This document shows positions 10,004-17,043 of a DNA stretch of 35,232 nucleotides, one piece after another. This DNA is from Streptomyces minutiscleroticus. Lineage in GTDB: Bacteria; Actinomycetota; Actinomycetes; Streptomycetales; Streptomycetaceae. How positions within the stretch are numbered: the stretch's first letter is position 1; the number at the start of each line of letters is the position of its first letter. The notes under the pieces are model-generated. The model saw nothing but the letters and a program-made list of their open reading frames with translations. It was not told where the DNA came from and ran no database searches. Position numbers and translations under genes: made by a program. The stretch spans positions 1-35,232 of the forward strand of contig NZ_BMVU01000058.1 in assembly GCF_014650875.1 (NCBI RefSeq), read 5' to 3'.

Positions 10004-11834
10004 GGGGAGCCGCCGGCGGCGCTCGCTGCGCGTGGGGGCGTACGTCGGCTGCGGCGCCGTGCTGCTGGCCGGGTGCGCCTCGATGCCGGACAGCGGGGAC
10101 CTGCGCGGTGTGGAGGCCTCGCAGAGGTCGGACACGCAGGTGCGCGTCTTCGCGGTGCCGCCGCGCGAGAACGCCCGCCCCGCCGAGATCGTGCAGGGCT
10201 TCCTCGAGGCGCTGACCAGCGACGACGCTCAGTTCGAGACGGCGCGGAAGTACCTGACCGACAAGGCGTCGAAGACGTGGCGGCCGTTCGCGTCGACCAC
10301 GGTGCTCGCCGAGGGACCGACCCCCCTGGTCGAGCGCGGCGGCAGCCACGAGGCGACGGGCGACTACACGTACACGCTCAGCGGCACCCGGGTCGCCGTG
10401 GTGGACGCCGAGCACGCCTACGAGCCCGACGACGGCGCGTACAACGGGACGGTCCACCTGGTCGAGGACGAGGCCGCCGACGGCAGCAAGCAGTGGCGCA
10501 TCGACGCGCTGCCGCAGGGCCTGGTCATGGGCCGGTCCGACTTCCAGCGCAACTACGTGTCCGTCAACAAGTACTACTTCGCCTCCAACACCGGCACCGG
10601 CGAGCGGGAGCAGCTGGGCGCGGTCGCCGACCCGGTCTTCGTGCGCAAGAAGGTGGACTCGGTGACGCAGGTGGTGCGCGCGCTGCTGTCCGGCCCCACG
10701 CACTGGCTCGCGCCCGTGGTCCGCTCCAGCTTCCCCACCGGTACGGCGCTGAAGAAGGGCGTCGCGTCGCTGACGCCCGACAACCAGAACAAGCTGACCG
10801 TCCCGCTCAACGCGAAGGCCGACCGGGTCGGGCAGGGCCGGTGCGACGAGATGGCGGCCCAGCTGCTGTTCACCCTGCAGGATCTGACGCCCACCGGCGT
10901 CGAGGAGGTGGAGCTGCAGAAGTCGGACGGCTCGCGGCTGTGCGGGCTCGACGAGAAGCAGGCCGAGGTCATCGCCTCGCACGGCACCGCGCGGGACGTC
11001 GAGTACGAGTACTTCGTCGACGGCGAGCACCAGCTCGTGCGGCTCCCGGCCGGCGGCAGCGGCAAGGAGTTCGAGCCGGTGCCGGGCGCGCTCGGCGAGG
11101 GCGGGCAGACGCTGCGGGCGGCGGCCGTGTCGCGGGACGAGGACACCGCCGCGGGGGTGTCGCTCGACGGGCGGTCGCTGTACGTCGCCTCGCTCGCGTC
11201 GGGCAGCTCGCTCGGGGAGCCCGTGCTCAGCAGCGGGGCCGGTTCGGAGAACGACGGGCTGACCACGCCGAGCTGGGACCCCGACGGCAATCTGTGGGTG
11301 GCCGACCGCGACCCCGACGACGAGCGGCTGCTCATGCTGGAGCAGGGCCGGGGCGAGCCGGTGGAGGTCCGCACGCCCGGTCTCGACGGGCGCATCGAGG
11401 CGGTGCGGGTGGCCGCCGACGGGGTCCGCGTCGCCCTGATCGTCGCCAAGGGCGACAGGACGTCCCTGCTCATAGGGCGTCTCGAACGGCAGACCGGGGA
11501 CGAGGGCCGGACGACGGCGTCCCTGTACGAGCTGCGGTCGGTGGTACCGAGCCTGGAGGAGGTCAAGGCCATGTCGTGGGCCGGCGACAGCCGCCTCGTG
11601 GTGGTCGGGCGCGAGGCCGGCGGCGTGCAGCAGATGCGGTACGTGCAGGTCGACGGGTCCACCCCGACCAGCTCCGCGCCCGCCGCGCCGACCGGTGTCC
11701 AGGAGGTCGCCGCGGCCGAGAACGAGCAGCTTCCGCTGCTGGCGCACTCCGAGGACGGCATCGTCAGGCTGTCCTCGGGCGCACAGTGGCAGACCGTGGT
11801 GGACGAGGGGACGGCGCCGGTCTATCCGGGGTGA
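9993..11834 (+). CDS. lpqB: Lipoprotein LpqB
   Basis: A 613-residue secreted lipoprotein that modulates the MtrB sensor. The GTG at 9993 is chosen because AGGGGAGG lies about seven bases upstream and it places a short Arg-rich n-region (RRRRSLR) before a hydrophobic stretch and the lipobox LLAGC, with lipidated Cys at residue 28. A GerMN-like domain follows (about 190-320; DSVTQVVRALLSGPTHW), then a beta-propeller-like LpqB domain (about 340-610) with repeats such as DGRSLYVASL and WDPDGNLWVADRD. It overlaps mtrB by 11 bases, indicating translational coupling in the mtrAB-lpqB operon. LpqB is known in mycobacteria and Streptomyces to interact with the MtrB extracellular domain. Confidence 0.95.
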   Translation: MGAEGSRRRRSLRVGAYVGCGAVLLAGCASMPDSGDLRGVEASQRSDTQVRVFAVPPRENARPAEIVQGFLEALTSDDAQFETARKYLTDKASKTWRPFASTTVLAEGPTPLVERGGSHEATGDYTYTLSGTRVAVVDAEHAYEPDDGAYNGTVHLVEDEAADGSKQWRIDALPQGLVMGRSDFQRNYVSVNKYYFASNTGTGEREQLGAVADPVFVRKKVDSVTQVVRALLSGPTHWLAPVVRSSFPTGTALKKGVASLTPDNQNKLTVPLNAKADRVGQGRCDEMAAQLLFTLQDLTPTGVEEVELQKSDGSRLCGLDEKQAEVIASHGTARDVEYEYFVDGEHQLVRLPAGGSGKEFEPVPGALGEGGQTLRAAAVSRDEDTAAGVSLDGRSLYVASLASGSSLGEPVLSSGAGSENDGLTTPSWDPDGNLWVADRDPDDERLLMLEQGRGEPVEVRTPGLDGRIEAVRVAADGVRVALIVAKGDRTSLLIGRLERQTGDEGRTTASLYELRSVVPSLEEVKAMSWAGDSRLVVVGREAGGVQQMRYVQVDGSTPTSSAPAAPTGVQEVAAAENEQLPLLAHSEDGIVRLSSGAQWQTVVDEGTAPVYPG

Positions 11835-11842
11835 CGCCGGGA

Positions 11843-11868
11843 GCCGTCCCGGGTCCGTCCGGGACGGC
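11843..11868 (+). terminator. lpqB terminator hairpin
   Basis: A perfect 10-bp stem (11843-11852 with 11859-11868) with a 6-base loop begins nine bases after the lpqB stop, without a T tract. It lies in a stretch (11828-11945) holding three copies of GGTCCGTCCGG or a near variant, so the hairpin and the repeats overlap. It probably ends the mtnA-mtrA-mtrB-lpqB transcript. Confidence 0.65.
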
Positions 11869-11982
11869 GCCGGTCCGTCCGGGTGACGCCGGGGCCGAGG
11901 TCCGGCCCAGGTCTGTTCCGGAGACCGAGGTCCGTCCGGGGCGACACCGGGACGGCGGCCCGTGGGCGGCGGCCGCGTCCCG

Positions 11983-12005
11983 TTGTCCACAGGCGGTTGT
12001 CCACA
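11983..12005 (+). promoter_or_regulatory. Two perfect DnaA boxes upstream of comF
   Basis: TTGTCCACA occurs at 11983-11991 and again at 11997-12005, same strand, 5 bases between boxes. This nonamer is the preferred DnaA box of Streptomyces. The pair lies 41 bases upstream of the comF ATG, within the 211-base lpqB-comF gap and clear of any coding region. The sites may control comF/hpf transcription or act as a DnaA-binding cluster outside oriC. Confidence 0.7.
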
Positions 12006-12045
12006 GGGGTGGTCCGGCGGCGCGTGCGTGGGCACAGTGGTGCCC

Positions 12046-12912
12046 ATGCGGAGGTGGTGGCAGGACCTCACCGACCTGGTCCTGCCGGCCGAGTGCGGAG
12101 GCTGCGGGCGGGGGCGCACGGTGCTGTGCCCGCGGTGCCGCGCCGTCCTGGGCGGGACCGCGCCGTGCCGGGTGCGCCCCCGGCCGGAGCCGCGGGGCCT
12201 GCCCGTGGTGCACGCCGCCGCCCCGTACGCGGACGAGGTACGGGCCGTACTGCTCGCGCACAAGGAGCGGGGCGCGCTGCCGCTGGCCGCCCCGCTCGGC
12301 GCGGCCCTGGCGGGCGCGGTGCGGGCGGGACCGGCCTCCGCCGCGGCGGGCGGGGTGGCGCTCGTGCCCGTGCCCTCGGCCCGCGGGGCCGTGCGGGCGC
12401 GCGGGCACGACCCGGTGCGGCGGATCGCGCTGGCCGCCGCCGGGGAGCTGCGGCGGTCCGGGACGCCCGCGCGGGTCCTCGGCGTGCTGCGGCCGCGGCG
12501 TGCGGTGGCCGACCAGGCGGGGCTCGGCGCCCGGCGGCGGCTGGAGAACGTCGCGGGCGCCCTGACCGTGCCGGCGGCGGGTGCCCGGCTGCTCGCGGGA
12601 TGCGGCCGCGTGGTCGTCGTGGACGATCTGATGACCACGGGAGCCACGTTGACGGAGGCGGCGCGAGCGCTGGGCGTTGCCCTCGCGAAAGCGGGGTACC
12701 TCGGAACGATGAGAGGGGCCGGGGAGGGAACGAAGATCTACGGACGGGTGACGGACGAAGCCGGTCGCGAGGAGATACCGGATCCGGCCCGGACAGGGGA
12801 CGACCGGACGGAGAGGGCCGGCGGAATGTGCTGTGCGAACAGCGGGCGGTGCACGCTCGGCGCGGCGGTGGTGGCTGCTTCTCCCACGTCTTTCGAAATA
12901 AACGAGAACTGA
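12046..12912 (+). CDS. ComF-family phosphoribosyltransferase-like protein
   Basis: A 288-residue protein of the ComF/GntX family. The N-terminus carries a zinc-ribbon-like pair CGGCG...CPRC (about residues 15-32), followed by a type I phosphoribosyltransferase fold with VPVPSARGAVRARGHD and the PRPP-binding loop VVVVDDLMTTGAT (D193-D194). The expected last strand, GAAVVAASPTSFEINEN, sits at residues 272-288. Between them, about residues 212-270, is an extra hydrophilic segment with lower GC bias, making the protein longer than typical ComF proteins (about 230-250). ComF helps DNA uptake in competent Firmicutes; its role in Streptomyces is unclear. ATG 12046 is chosen; in-frame GTG codons lie at 12037 and 12040. 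An imperfect CACAGT seven bases upstream, with no ribosome binding site, suggests a leaderless start. Confidence 0.88.
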   Translation: MRRWWQDLTDLVLPAECGGCGRGRTVLCPRCRAVLGGTAPCRVRPRPEPRGLPVVHAAAPYADEVRAVLLAHKERGALPLAAPLGAALAGAVRAGPASAAAGGVALVPVPSARGAVRARGHDPVRRIALAAAGELRRSGTPARVLGVLRPRRAVADQAGLGARRRLENVAGALTVPAAGARLLAGCGRVVVVDDLMTTGATLTEAARALGVALAKAGYLGTMRGAGEGTKIYGRVTDEAGREEIPDPARTGDDRTERAGGMCCANSGRCTLGAAVVAASPTSFEINEN

Positions 12913-12923
12913 TTCCGTAGTTG

Positions 12924-12943
12924 CGTCGCCGCAGGTGGCGACG
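12924..12943 (+). terminator. comF terminator hairpin
   Basis: A 7-bp stem (12924-12930 with 12937-12943) and 6-base loop begin eleven bases after the comF stop, followed by a T-containing tail (GGTTCAATTCAT). It is modest in size and may be only partly effective, so some comF transcripts could run into hpf. Confidence 0.5.
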
Positions 12944-13228
12944 GGTTCAATTCATCGGAATGGAGGTACGGGCCAGTAGAGGGTGACGACATCCGTCCGA
13001 GCGAGATATGTTCGGTCATGAGGGAAAGGCTGACGCCCTCCCTCGTATATCCGAATGCCGTGACGCGGGTTTTTCCTCAATCACCCGCACCGGTGGGATG
13101 GAGATCTCGCGTACGGGGGAGGAGGAGGTGGAAGTCACCGAGTCCGAGGCTCCGGGACGCTCCGGGGCCGGTGCGAAATGGAGATGCCCCGCCACAGGAA
13201 GCGGGGCGATCCGGGAACGGAGTTCTGC
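12944..13228 (+). promoter_or_regulatory. hpf upstream region and leader
   Basis: This is most of a 316-base gap without a supported gene. It holds a lower-GC section (12950-13080; GTATAT at 13045-13050 is a possible -10), a very purine-rich tract GGGGGAGGAGGAGG at 13115-13128 that looks like a strong ribosome binding site in front of a GTG at 13128, and a 7-bp hairpin (13186-13192 with 13201-13207) ending 21 bases before the hpf start. An open frame through this region (13008-13301) has no coding bias and runs over hpf, so it is not called. The long leader suggests regulation of hpf. Confidence 0.4.
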
Positions 13229-13921
13229 GTGGACATCGTCGTCAAGGGCCGCAAGACCGAGGTGCCCGAGCGGTTCCGCAAACACGTGGCCGAGAAGCTG
13301 AAGCTGGAGAAGATCCAGAAGCTCGACGGCAAGGTGATCAGCCTCGACGTCGAGGTGTCCAAGGAGCCCAACCCCAGGCAGGCCGACCGCAGCGACCGGG
13401 TGGAGATCACCCTGCGGACCCGCGGACCTGTCATCCGGGCCGAGGCGGCCGCCAGCGACCCGTACGCGGCGCTGGACCTGGCGACCGACAAGCTCGACGC
13501 ACGACTGCGCAAGCAGCACGACAAGCGCCGGACGCGGCGTGGCACCGGCAGGCTCTCGGCGGCCGACGTCGCCGACACCGTCCCCGACGTGGCCACGCTC
13601 GACGGCAACGGGGGAATCGTCCGGGAGCAGGAACCGGACGGCGTACCGGTCAAGAAGATCGGCTCCCTCGAGGTGAAGGGCGAAGGCCCGCTCGTGGTCC
13701 GGGAGAAGACGCACGTCGCCTCCCCCATGACGCTCGACCAGGCGCTCTACGAGATGGAGCTGGTCGGGCACGACTTCTATCTGTTCGTCGACTCCGAGAC
13801 CAAGGAACCGAGCGTCGTCTACCGGCGGCACGCGTACGACTACGGCGTCATCCACCTCAGCACGGACCCGATGGTCGCCCAGGCGCAGAAGGCGCCCACC
13901 GGTGACACGCTCGGTGGCTGA
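13229..13921 (+). CDS. hpf: Long-form ribosome hibernation promoting factor
   Basis: A 230-residue protein that binds the 30S decoding region and promotes formation of inactive 100S ribosome dimers. The N-terminal S30AE domain (about 1-105) begins VDIVVKGRKTEVPERFRKHV; a linker follows, and the C-terminal dimerisation domain (about 170-220) reads PMTLDQALYEMELVGHDFYL then FVDSETKEPSVVYRR. The GTG at 13229 is chosen because a GGAG lies six bases upstream and the family N-terminus starts there; the in-frame ATG at 13178 would add residues not seen in homologues. The long form is standard in actinobacteria, where expression rises in stationary phase or stress. It stands alone between its leader and a strong terminator. 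Confidence 0.96.
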   Translation: MDIVVKGRKTEVPERFRKHVAEKLKLEKIQKLDGKVISLDVEVSKEPNPRQADRSDRVEITLRTRGPVIRAEAAASDPYAALDLATDKLDARLRKQHDKRRTRRGTGRLSAADVADTVPDVATLDGNGGIVREQEPDGVPVKKIGSLEVKGEGPLVVREKTHVASPMTLDQALYEMELVGHDFYLFVDSETKEPSVVYRRHAYDYGVIHLSTDPMVAQAQKAPTGDTLGG

Positions 13922-13941
13922 CCCGACCGGTGACGGCTGAT

Positions 13942-13981
13942 CCGGTGCCCCTGGGCGCGTGCGCGGTCCCAGGGGCACCGG
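13942..13981 (+). terminator. hpf terminator
   Basis: A perfect 14-bp stem (13942-13955, CCGGTGCCCCTGGG, with 13968-13981) and 12-base loop lie 20 bases after the hpf stop. It separates hpf from the response regulator gene. Confidence 0.85.
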
Positions 13982-14128
13982 TGTGCGAGGAGTGGCGTTC
14001 CCGCGGCGTCGGCCGCGCCGTCGCGCGTGGCATGGAATCATGGCCGCTACGGCCCCAACCGGCGGGCCGCAGCCTCGGGTTGGCGATGGCGCGGGAACAC
14101 GGCCACGGCCTCGCAGGGGGAGGGAACG

Positions 14129-14875
14129 ATGACGGACAGCTTCGGACCGATGCGTGAAGAGGATGCCCACGACGGCGTCGTCGGCATGGGCCCGGACGCG
14201 GGCTCCCCGCGCAAGGAGCCCATCAGGGTCCTGGTGGTGGACGACCACGCTCTCTTCCGGCGGGGACTGGAGATCGTGCTGGCGGCCGAGGAGGACATCG
14301 AGGTCGTCGGGGAGGCCGGGGACGGCGCCGAGGCGGTGGACAAGGCCGCCGACCTGCTGCCCGACATCGTCCTGATGGACGTGCGGATGCCCCGGCGCGG
14401 CGGCATCGAGGCGTGCACCTCCATCAAGGAGGTGGCCCCCAGCGCGAAGATCATCATGCTGACGATCAGCGACGAGGAGGCCGACCTCTACGACGCGATC
14501 AAGGCCGGTGCGACCGGATACCTCCTCAAGGAGATCTCCACCGACGAGGTGGCGACGGCCATCCGTGCCGTGGCCGACGGGCAGTCGCAGATCAGCCCCT
14601 CGATGGCGTCGAAGCTGCTCACCGAGTTCAAGTCGATGATCCAGCGCACCGACGAGCGGCGCCTGGTGCCCGCGCCCCGGCTCACCGACCGCGAGCTGGA
14701 GGTCCTGAAGCTCGTCGCCACGGGGATGAACAACCGCGACATCGCCAAGGAGCTGTTCATCTCCGAGAACACGGTGAAGAACCACGTGCGCAACATCCTG
14801 GAGAAGCTGCAGCTGCACTCCCGGATGGAAGCGGTGGTGTACGCGATGCGCGAGAAGATCCTGGAGATCCGCTAG
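14129..14875 (+). CDS. NarL/FixJ-type orphan response regulator
   Basis: A 248-residue regulator. After an N-terminal extension of about 30 residues, the receiver domain (about 31-150) has the acidic pair in VLVVDDHALFRRGLE, phosphoacceptor D84 (IVLMDVRMPRRGG), MLTISDEE and LLKEIS. The LuxR-type helix-turn-helix is at about 185-248 (LTDRELEVLKLVATGMNNRD, ISENTVKNHVRNILEKL). The ATG at 14129 has GGGGGAGGG directly upstream. No histidine kinase gene is adjacent, so it is an orphan regulator; from memory its position matches S. coelicolor SCO3008, which has been studied as an orphan regulator of antibiotic production and differentiation. Target genes cannot be read from the sequence. Confidence 0.95.
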   Translation: MTDSFGPMREEDAHDGVVGMGPDAGSPRKEPIRVLVVDDHALFRRGLEIVLAAEEDIEVVGEAGDGAEAVDKAADLLPDIVLMDVRMPRRGGIEACTSIKEVAPSAKIIMLTISDEEADLYDAIKAGATGYLLKEISTDEVATAIRAVADGQSQISPSMASKLLTEFKSMIQRTDERRLVPAPRLTDRELEVLKLVATGMNNRDIAKELFISENTVKNHVRNILEKLQLHSRMEAVVYAMREKILEIR

Positions 14876-14881
14876 CGACGC

Positions 14882-14904
14882 GGAGGCGGGCCCGGGCCGC
14901 CTCC
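14882..14904 (+). terminator. Response regulator terminator
   Basis: An 8-bp stem (14882-14889 with 14897-14904) with a 7-base loop begins seven bases after the regulator stop, in the 118-base gap between two convergent genes. It may serve both directions. Confidence 0.55.
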
Positions 14905-14993
14905 CGTCCGGTCGCCTCCCCGTCCGGCCTTCTCCCCCCTACAGGTTCCGGTCCCCGGCCGGCGGGACCGTGGACCCGCTCCTCGCCCCGGCG

Positions 14994-16184
14994 CTAGTCC
15001 AGCGCCCCGGACAGCGCGGCGATCAGAGGCGCACGCAGCTCCGGCGCGTCGACGCGCTCCACCCGGACATCGGTGCAGTCCACCCAGGTCGCGGCCTCCA
15101 GCAGGGCCTGGGCCGTGGCCGGAACCGCCTTCGGGCCGTCCAGCGTCACCTGCTTCGCGACCAGGGTGCGGCCCTCACGGGCCGGGTCCACGCGGCCGAC
15201 GAGCCGGCCGCCCGCGAGCACCGGCATCGCGAAGTACCCGTGCACGCGCTTGGGACGCGGGACGTACGCCTCCAGGCGGTGGGTGAAGCCGAAGATCCGC
15301 TCCGTGCGCGCCCGTTCCCAGATCAGCGAGTCGAACGGCGACAGCAGCGTCGTGCGGTGGCGGCCGCGCGGCACCGTCTCCAGGGCCGCCGGGTCGGCCC
15401 AGGCCGGCTTCCCCCAGCCGCGCACGGTGACGGGCACCAGCCCCGAGTCCGCGATCACCGCGTCCACCTGCTCGGCCTTCAGCCGGTGGTAGTCGGCGAT
15501 GTCCGCGCGCGTGCCGACCCCCAGGGACCGGCCGGCCAGGCGGACCAGGCGGCGCAGGCACTCGGCGTCGTCCAGCTCGTCGTGCAGCAGCTCCGCCGGG
15601 ATCGCGCGCTCGGCCAGGTCGTACACCCGCTTCCAGCCGCGGCGCTCGACGCAGACCACCTCCCCGTACATCAGGGCGCGCTCGACGGCGACCTTCGCGC
15701 CCGACCAGTCCCACCACTCGCTGGTCCGCTTCGCGCCGCCCAGCTCCGTGGCGGTGAGCGGTCCCTCGGCGCGCAGCTGCTTGATCACCTGCTCGTAGGC
15801 GCCGTCGGGCAGCTCGTGGTTCCAGTGCGGGCGGGCGCGGTAGGCGCGGCGGCGGAACGCGAAGTGCGGCCACTCCTCCACGGGCAGGATGCAGGCCGCG
15901 TGCGACCAGTACTCGAAGGCGTGCGGCGCGCCGTCGGGGCCCGGCGTCCAGTAGGCGTCGTCCACGGTCCTGCGGCCGACGGCCCCCAGCCGCGCGTACG
16001 GGACGAGTTCGTGCGAGCGGGCCAGCACCGAGATCGTGTCCAGCTGGACCGCGCCCAGGTGCCGCAGCACTCCGCGGACGCCGCCCCTGCGGTCGGGCGC
16101 GCCCAGGAACCCCTGGGCGCGCAGGGCGATACGGCGTGCCTCGTCGGCGGAGAGCTCGGTGGCGGGACGCGGGAGACTCGTCAT
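14994..16184 (-). CDS. Winged-helix DNA glycosylase, YcaQ/AlkX type
   Basis: A 396-residue protein of the HTH_42 superfamily (AlkZ/AlkX/YcaQ), enzymes that unhook DNA interstrand crosslinks and remove bulky alkylated bases. The catalytic motif reads QLD at Q47-D49 in LGAVQLDTISVLARSHELV. QxD is typical of the broad-specificity AlkX/YcaQ branch, whereas toxin-specific AlkZ enzymes carry QxQ. Other family features are AYWTPGPDG...FEYWSHAACILP, the LLSPFDSLIWER segment and YVPRPKRVHGYFAMPVL. Length is close to E. coli YcaQ (about 410). No natural-product resistance cluster is nearby, in keeping with a general repair role. The ATG at 16184 lacks a ribosome binding site and is probably leaderless. 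Confidence 0.88.
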   Translation of the reverse strand: MTSLPRPATELSADEARRIALRAQGFLGAPDRRGGVRGVLRHLGAVQLDTISVLARSHELVPYARLGAVGRRTVDDAYWTPGPDGAPHAFEYWSHAACILPVEEWPHFAFRRRAYRARPHWNHELPDGAYEQVIKQLRAEGPLTATELGGAKRTSEWWDWSGAKVAVERALMYGEVVCVERRGWKRVYDLAERAIPAELLHDELDDAECLRRLVRLAGRSLGVGTRADIADYHRLKAEQVDAVIADSGLVPVTVRGWGKPAWADPAALETVPRGRHRTTLLSPFDSLIWERARTERIFGFTHRLEAYVPRPKRVHGYFAMPVLAGGRLVGRVDPAREGRTLVAKQVTLDGPKAVPATAQALLEAATWVDCTDVRVERVDAPELRAPLIAALSGALD

Positions 16185-16190
16185 GCCCGC

Positions 16191-16196
16191 ACGATA
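16191..16196 (-). promoter_or_regulatory. Leaderless -10 box of the AlkX-type gene
   Basis: On the minus strand TATCGT (fits TAnnnT) ends exactly six bases before the ATG at 16184. With no ribosome binding site in the six bases between, transcription probably starts at the ATG itself. No matching -35 box was found at the usual 17-18 base spacing. Confidence 0.5.
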
Positions 16197-16260
16197 AGCG
16201 GTGCCACTGACAACGGACGGGATCCGTCCGGCGACGGAGGGGACCCGTCGCGCGAGGACC

Positions 16261-16450
16261 GGCGGGCCCGCGGGACGGCGGGGACCGGCGGGCCCGCACA
16301 GGGCGGGCCGGGGGGCGGCGGGTCCCCGCAGGGCCGGCCGCGAGCCGGCGGGGCCGCACAGGGCCGACCGCGTCCGGCGGGCCGGACGGACGTGAGCCGG
16401 CGGGTCCGCGGGCAGTCCGCGTCCGGGCGGCCGGGGGGCGGCGGGTCCGC
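16261..16450. repeat. G-rich degenerate interspersed repeat array
   Basis: Seven copies of a core GGCGGGcCCGC (with small variations) start at 16261, 16287, 16317, 16347, 16376, 16399 and 16440, i.e. at spacings of 26, 30, 30, 29, 23 and 41 bases. The array fills most of the 286-base gap between the GNAT gene and the AlkX-type gene. G-runs are frequent on the plus strand. It does not look coding: there is no conserved frame and no start with a ribosome binding site. Confidence 0.65.
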
Positions 16451-16470
16451 GCGGGGCGGGGCGCGTCCGG

Positions 16471-17043
16471 TCAGCCGCGGGCCGGCAGGTACGGCGCCGT
16501 CGACGGCAGACCCAGGTCGTGCGGCAGCAGGGAGCCGACCCAGCAGTCGCGGCGCGTCCCCTTGTTGACGATCCCCGCGCGCAGCACGCCCTCCACGCGG
16601 AAGCCCGCGCGCTCGGCGACCGCCCGGGACGCCCCGTTGCCGACCTCCGCGCGCCACTCCACGCGGTCGGCGGCGATCCGCGTGAACGCCCAGCGGCAGA
16701 CGGCGAGCGCGGCCTCGGTGACGTAGCCCCTGCCCCGGTGCTCCTTCGCCGCCCAGAAGCCGATCTCCACGACCCCCGCGGAGCGCGTCGTCAGGCCCAG
16801 CATGGCGACGAGCGCGCCGTCCTCGGGCAGGAAGGCGCCGAACGTGAACATCGAGTCGTCCGCCCATCCGTCGGGCACCATCTGCTCGGTGAAGCTCCGC
16901 GCGTGCTCGTACAGATAGGGCGAGGGGACCGTGGTCCAGCGCTGGATGTCGGGGTCCTGGGCCGCGGCGTGCACGGCGTCGGTGTCCTGCGGGCCGACGG
17001 TGCGCAGGAGGAGCCGCGGGGAGGTGAGGGTGACGGGGTCCAT
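16471..17043 (-). CDS. GNAT-family N-acetyltransferase (RimJ/RimL-like)
   Basis: A 190-residue protein of the GNAT fold. It opens with the RimJ/L-style LTSPRLLLRTVGPQDTDAV, has the acetyl-CoA pyrophosphate loop in EHRGRGYVTEA (about 101-111) and the late motif VGNGASRAVAERAGFRVEGV. Such enzymes transfer acetyl from acetyl-CoA to protein N-termini or small amines; the substrate cannot be told from sequence. The ATG at 17043 faces secA divergently. GAGAAT on the minus strand ends six bases before the ATG, a possible leaderless -10 box. Confidence 0.9.
   Translation of the reverse strand: MDPVTLTSPRLLLRTVGPQDTDAVHAAAQDPDIQRWTTVPSPYLYEHARSFTEQMVPDGWADDSMFTFGAFLPEDGALVAMLGLTTRSAGVVEIGFWAAKEHRGRGYVTEAALAVCRWAFTRIAADRVEWRAEVGNGASRAVAERAGFRVEGVLRAGIVNKGTRRDCWVGSLLPHDLGLPSTAPYLPARG

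Noticed and set aside
9426..12647. A 1073-codon minus-strand open frame across mtrB, lpqB and comF
   Set aside because: It is a GC-driven shadow of three well-supported plus-strand genes.
13008..13301. A 97-residue gene in front of hpf
   Set aside because: It overlaps hpf by more than 70 bases in another frame, lacks codon bias, and reads through hpf's own ribosome binding site.
15000..16184. AlkZ-type toxin self-resistance glycosylase
   Set aside because: The catalytic motif is QLD, not QxQ, and there is no biosynthetic gene cluster around it.
16261..16450. CRISPR array
   Set aside because: The repeated core is only about 11 bases and degenerate, spacing varies from 23 to 41 bases, spacers are themselves G-rich repeats, and no cas genes are present.
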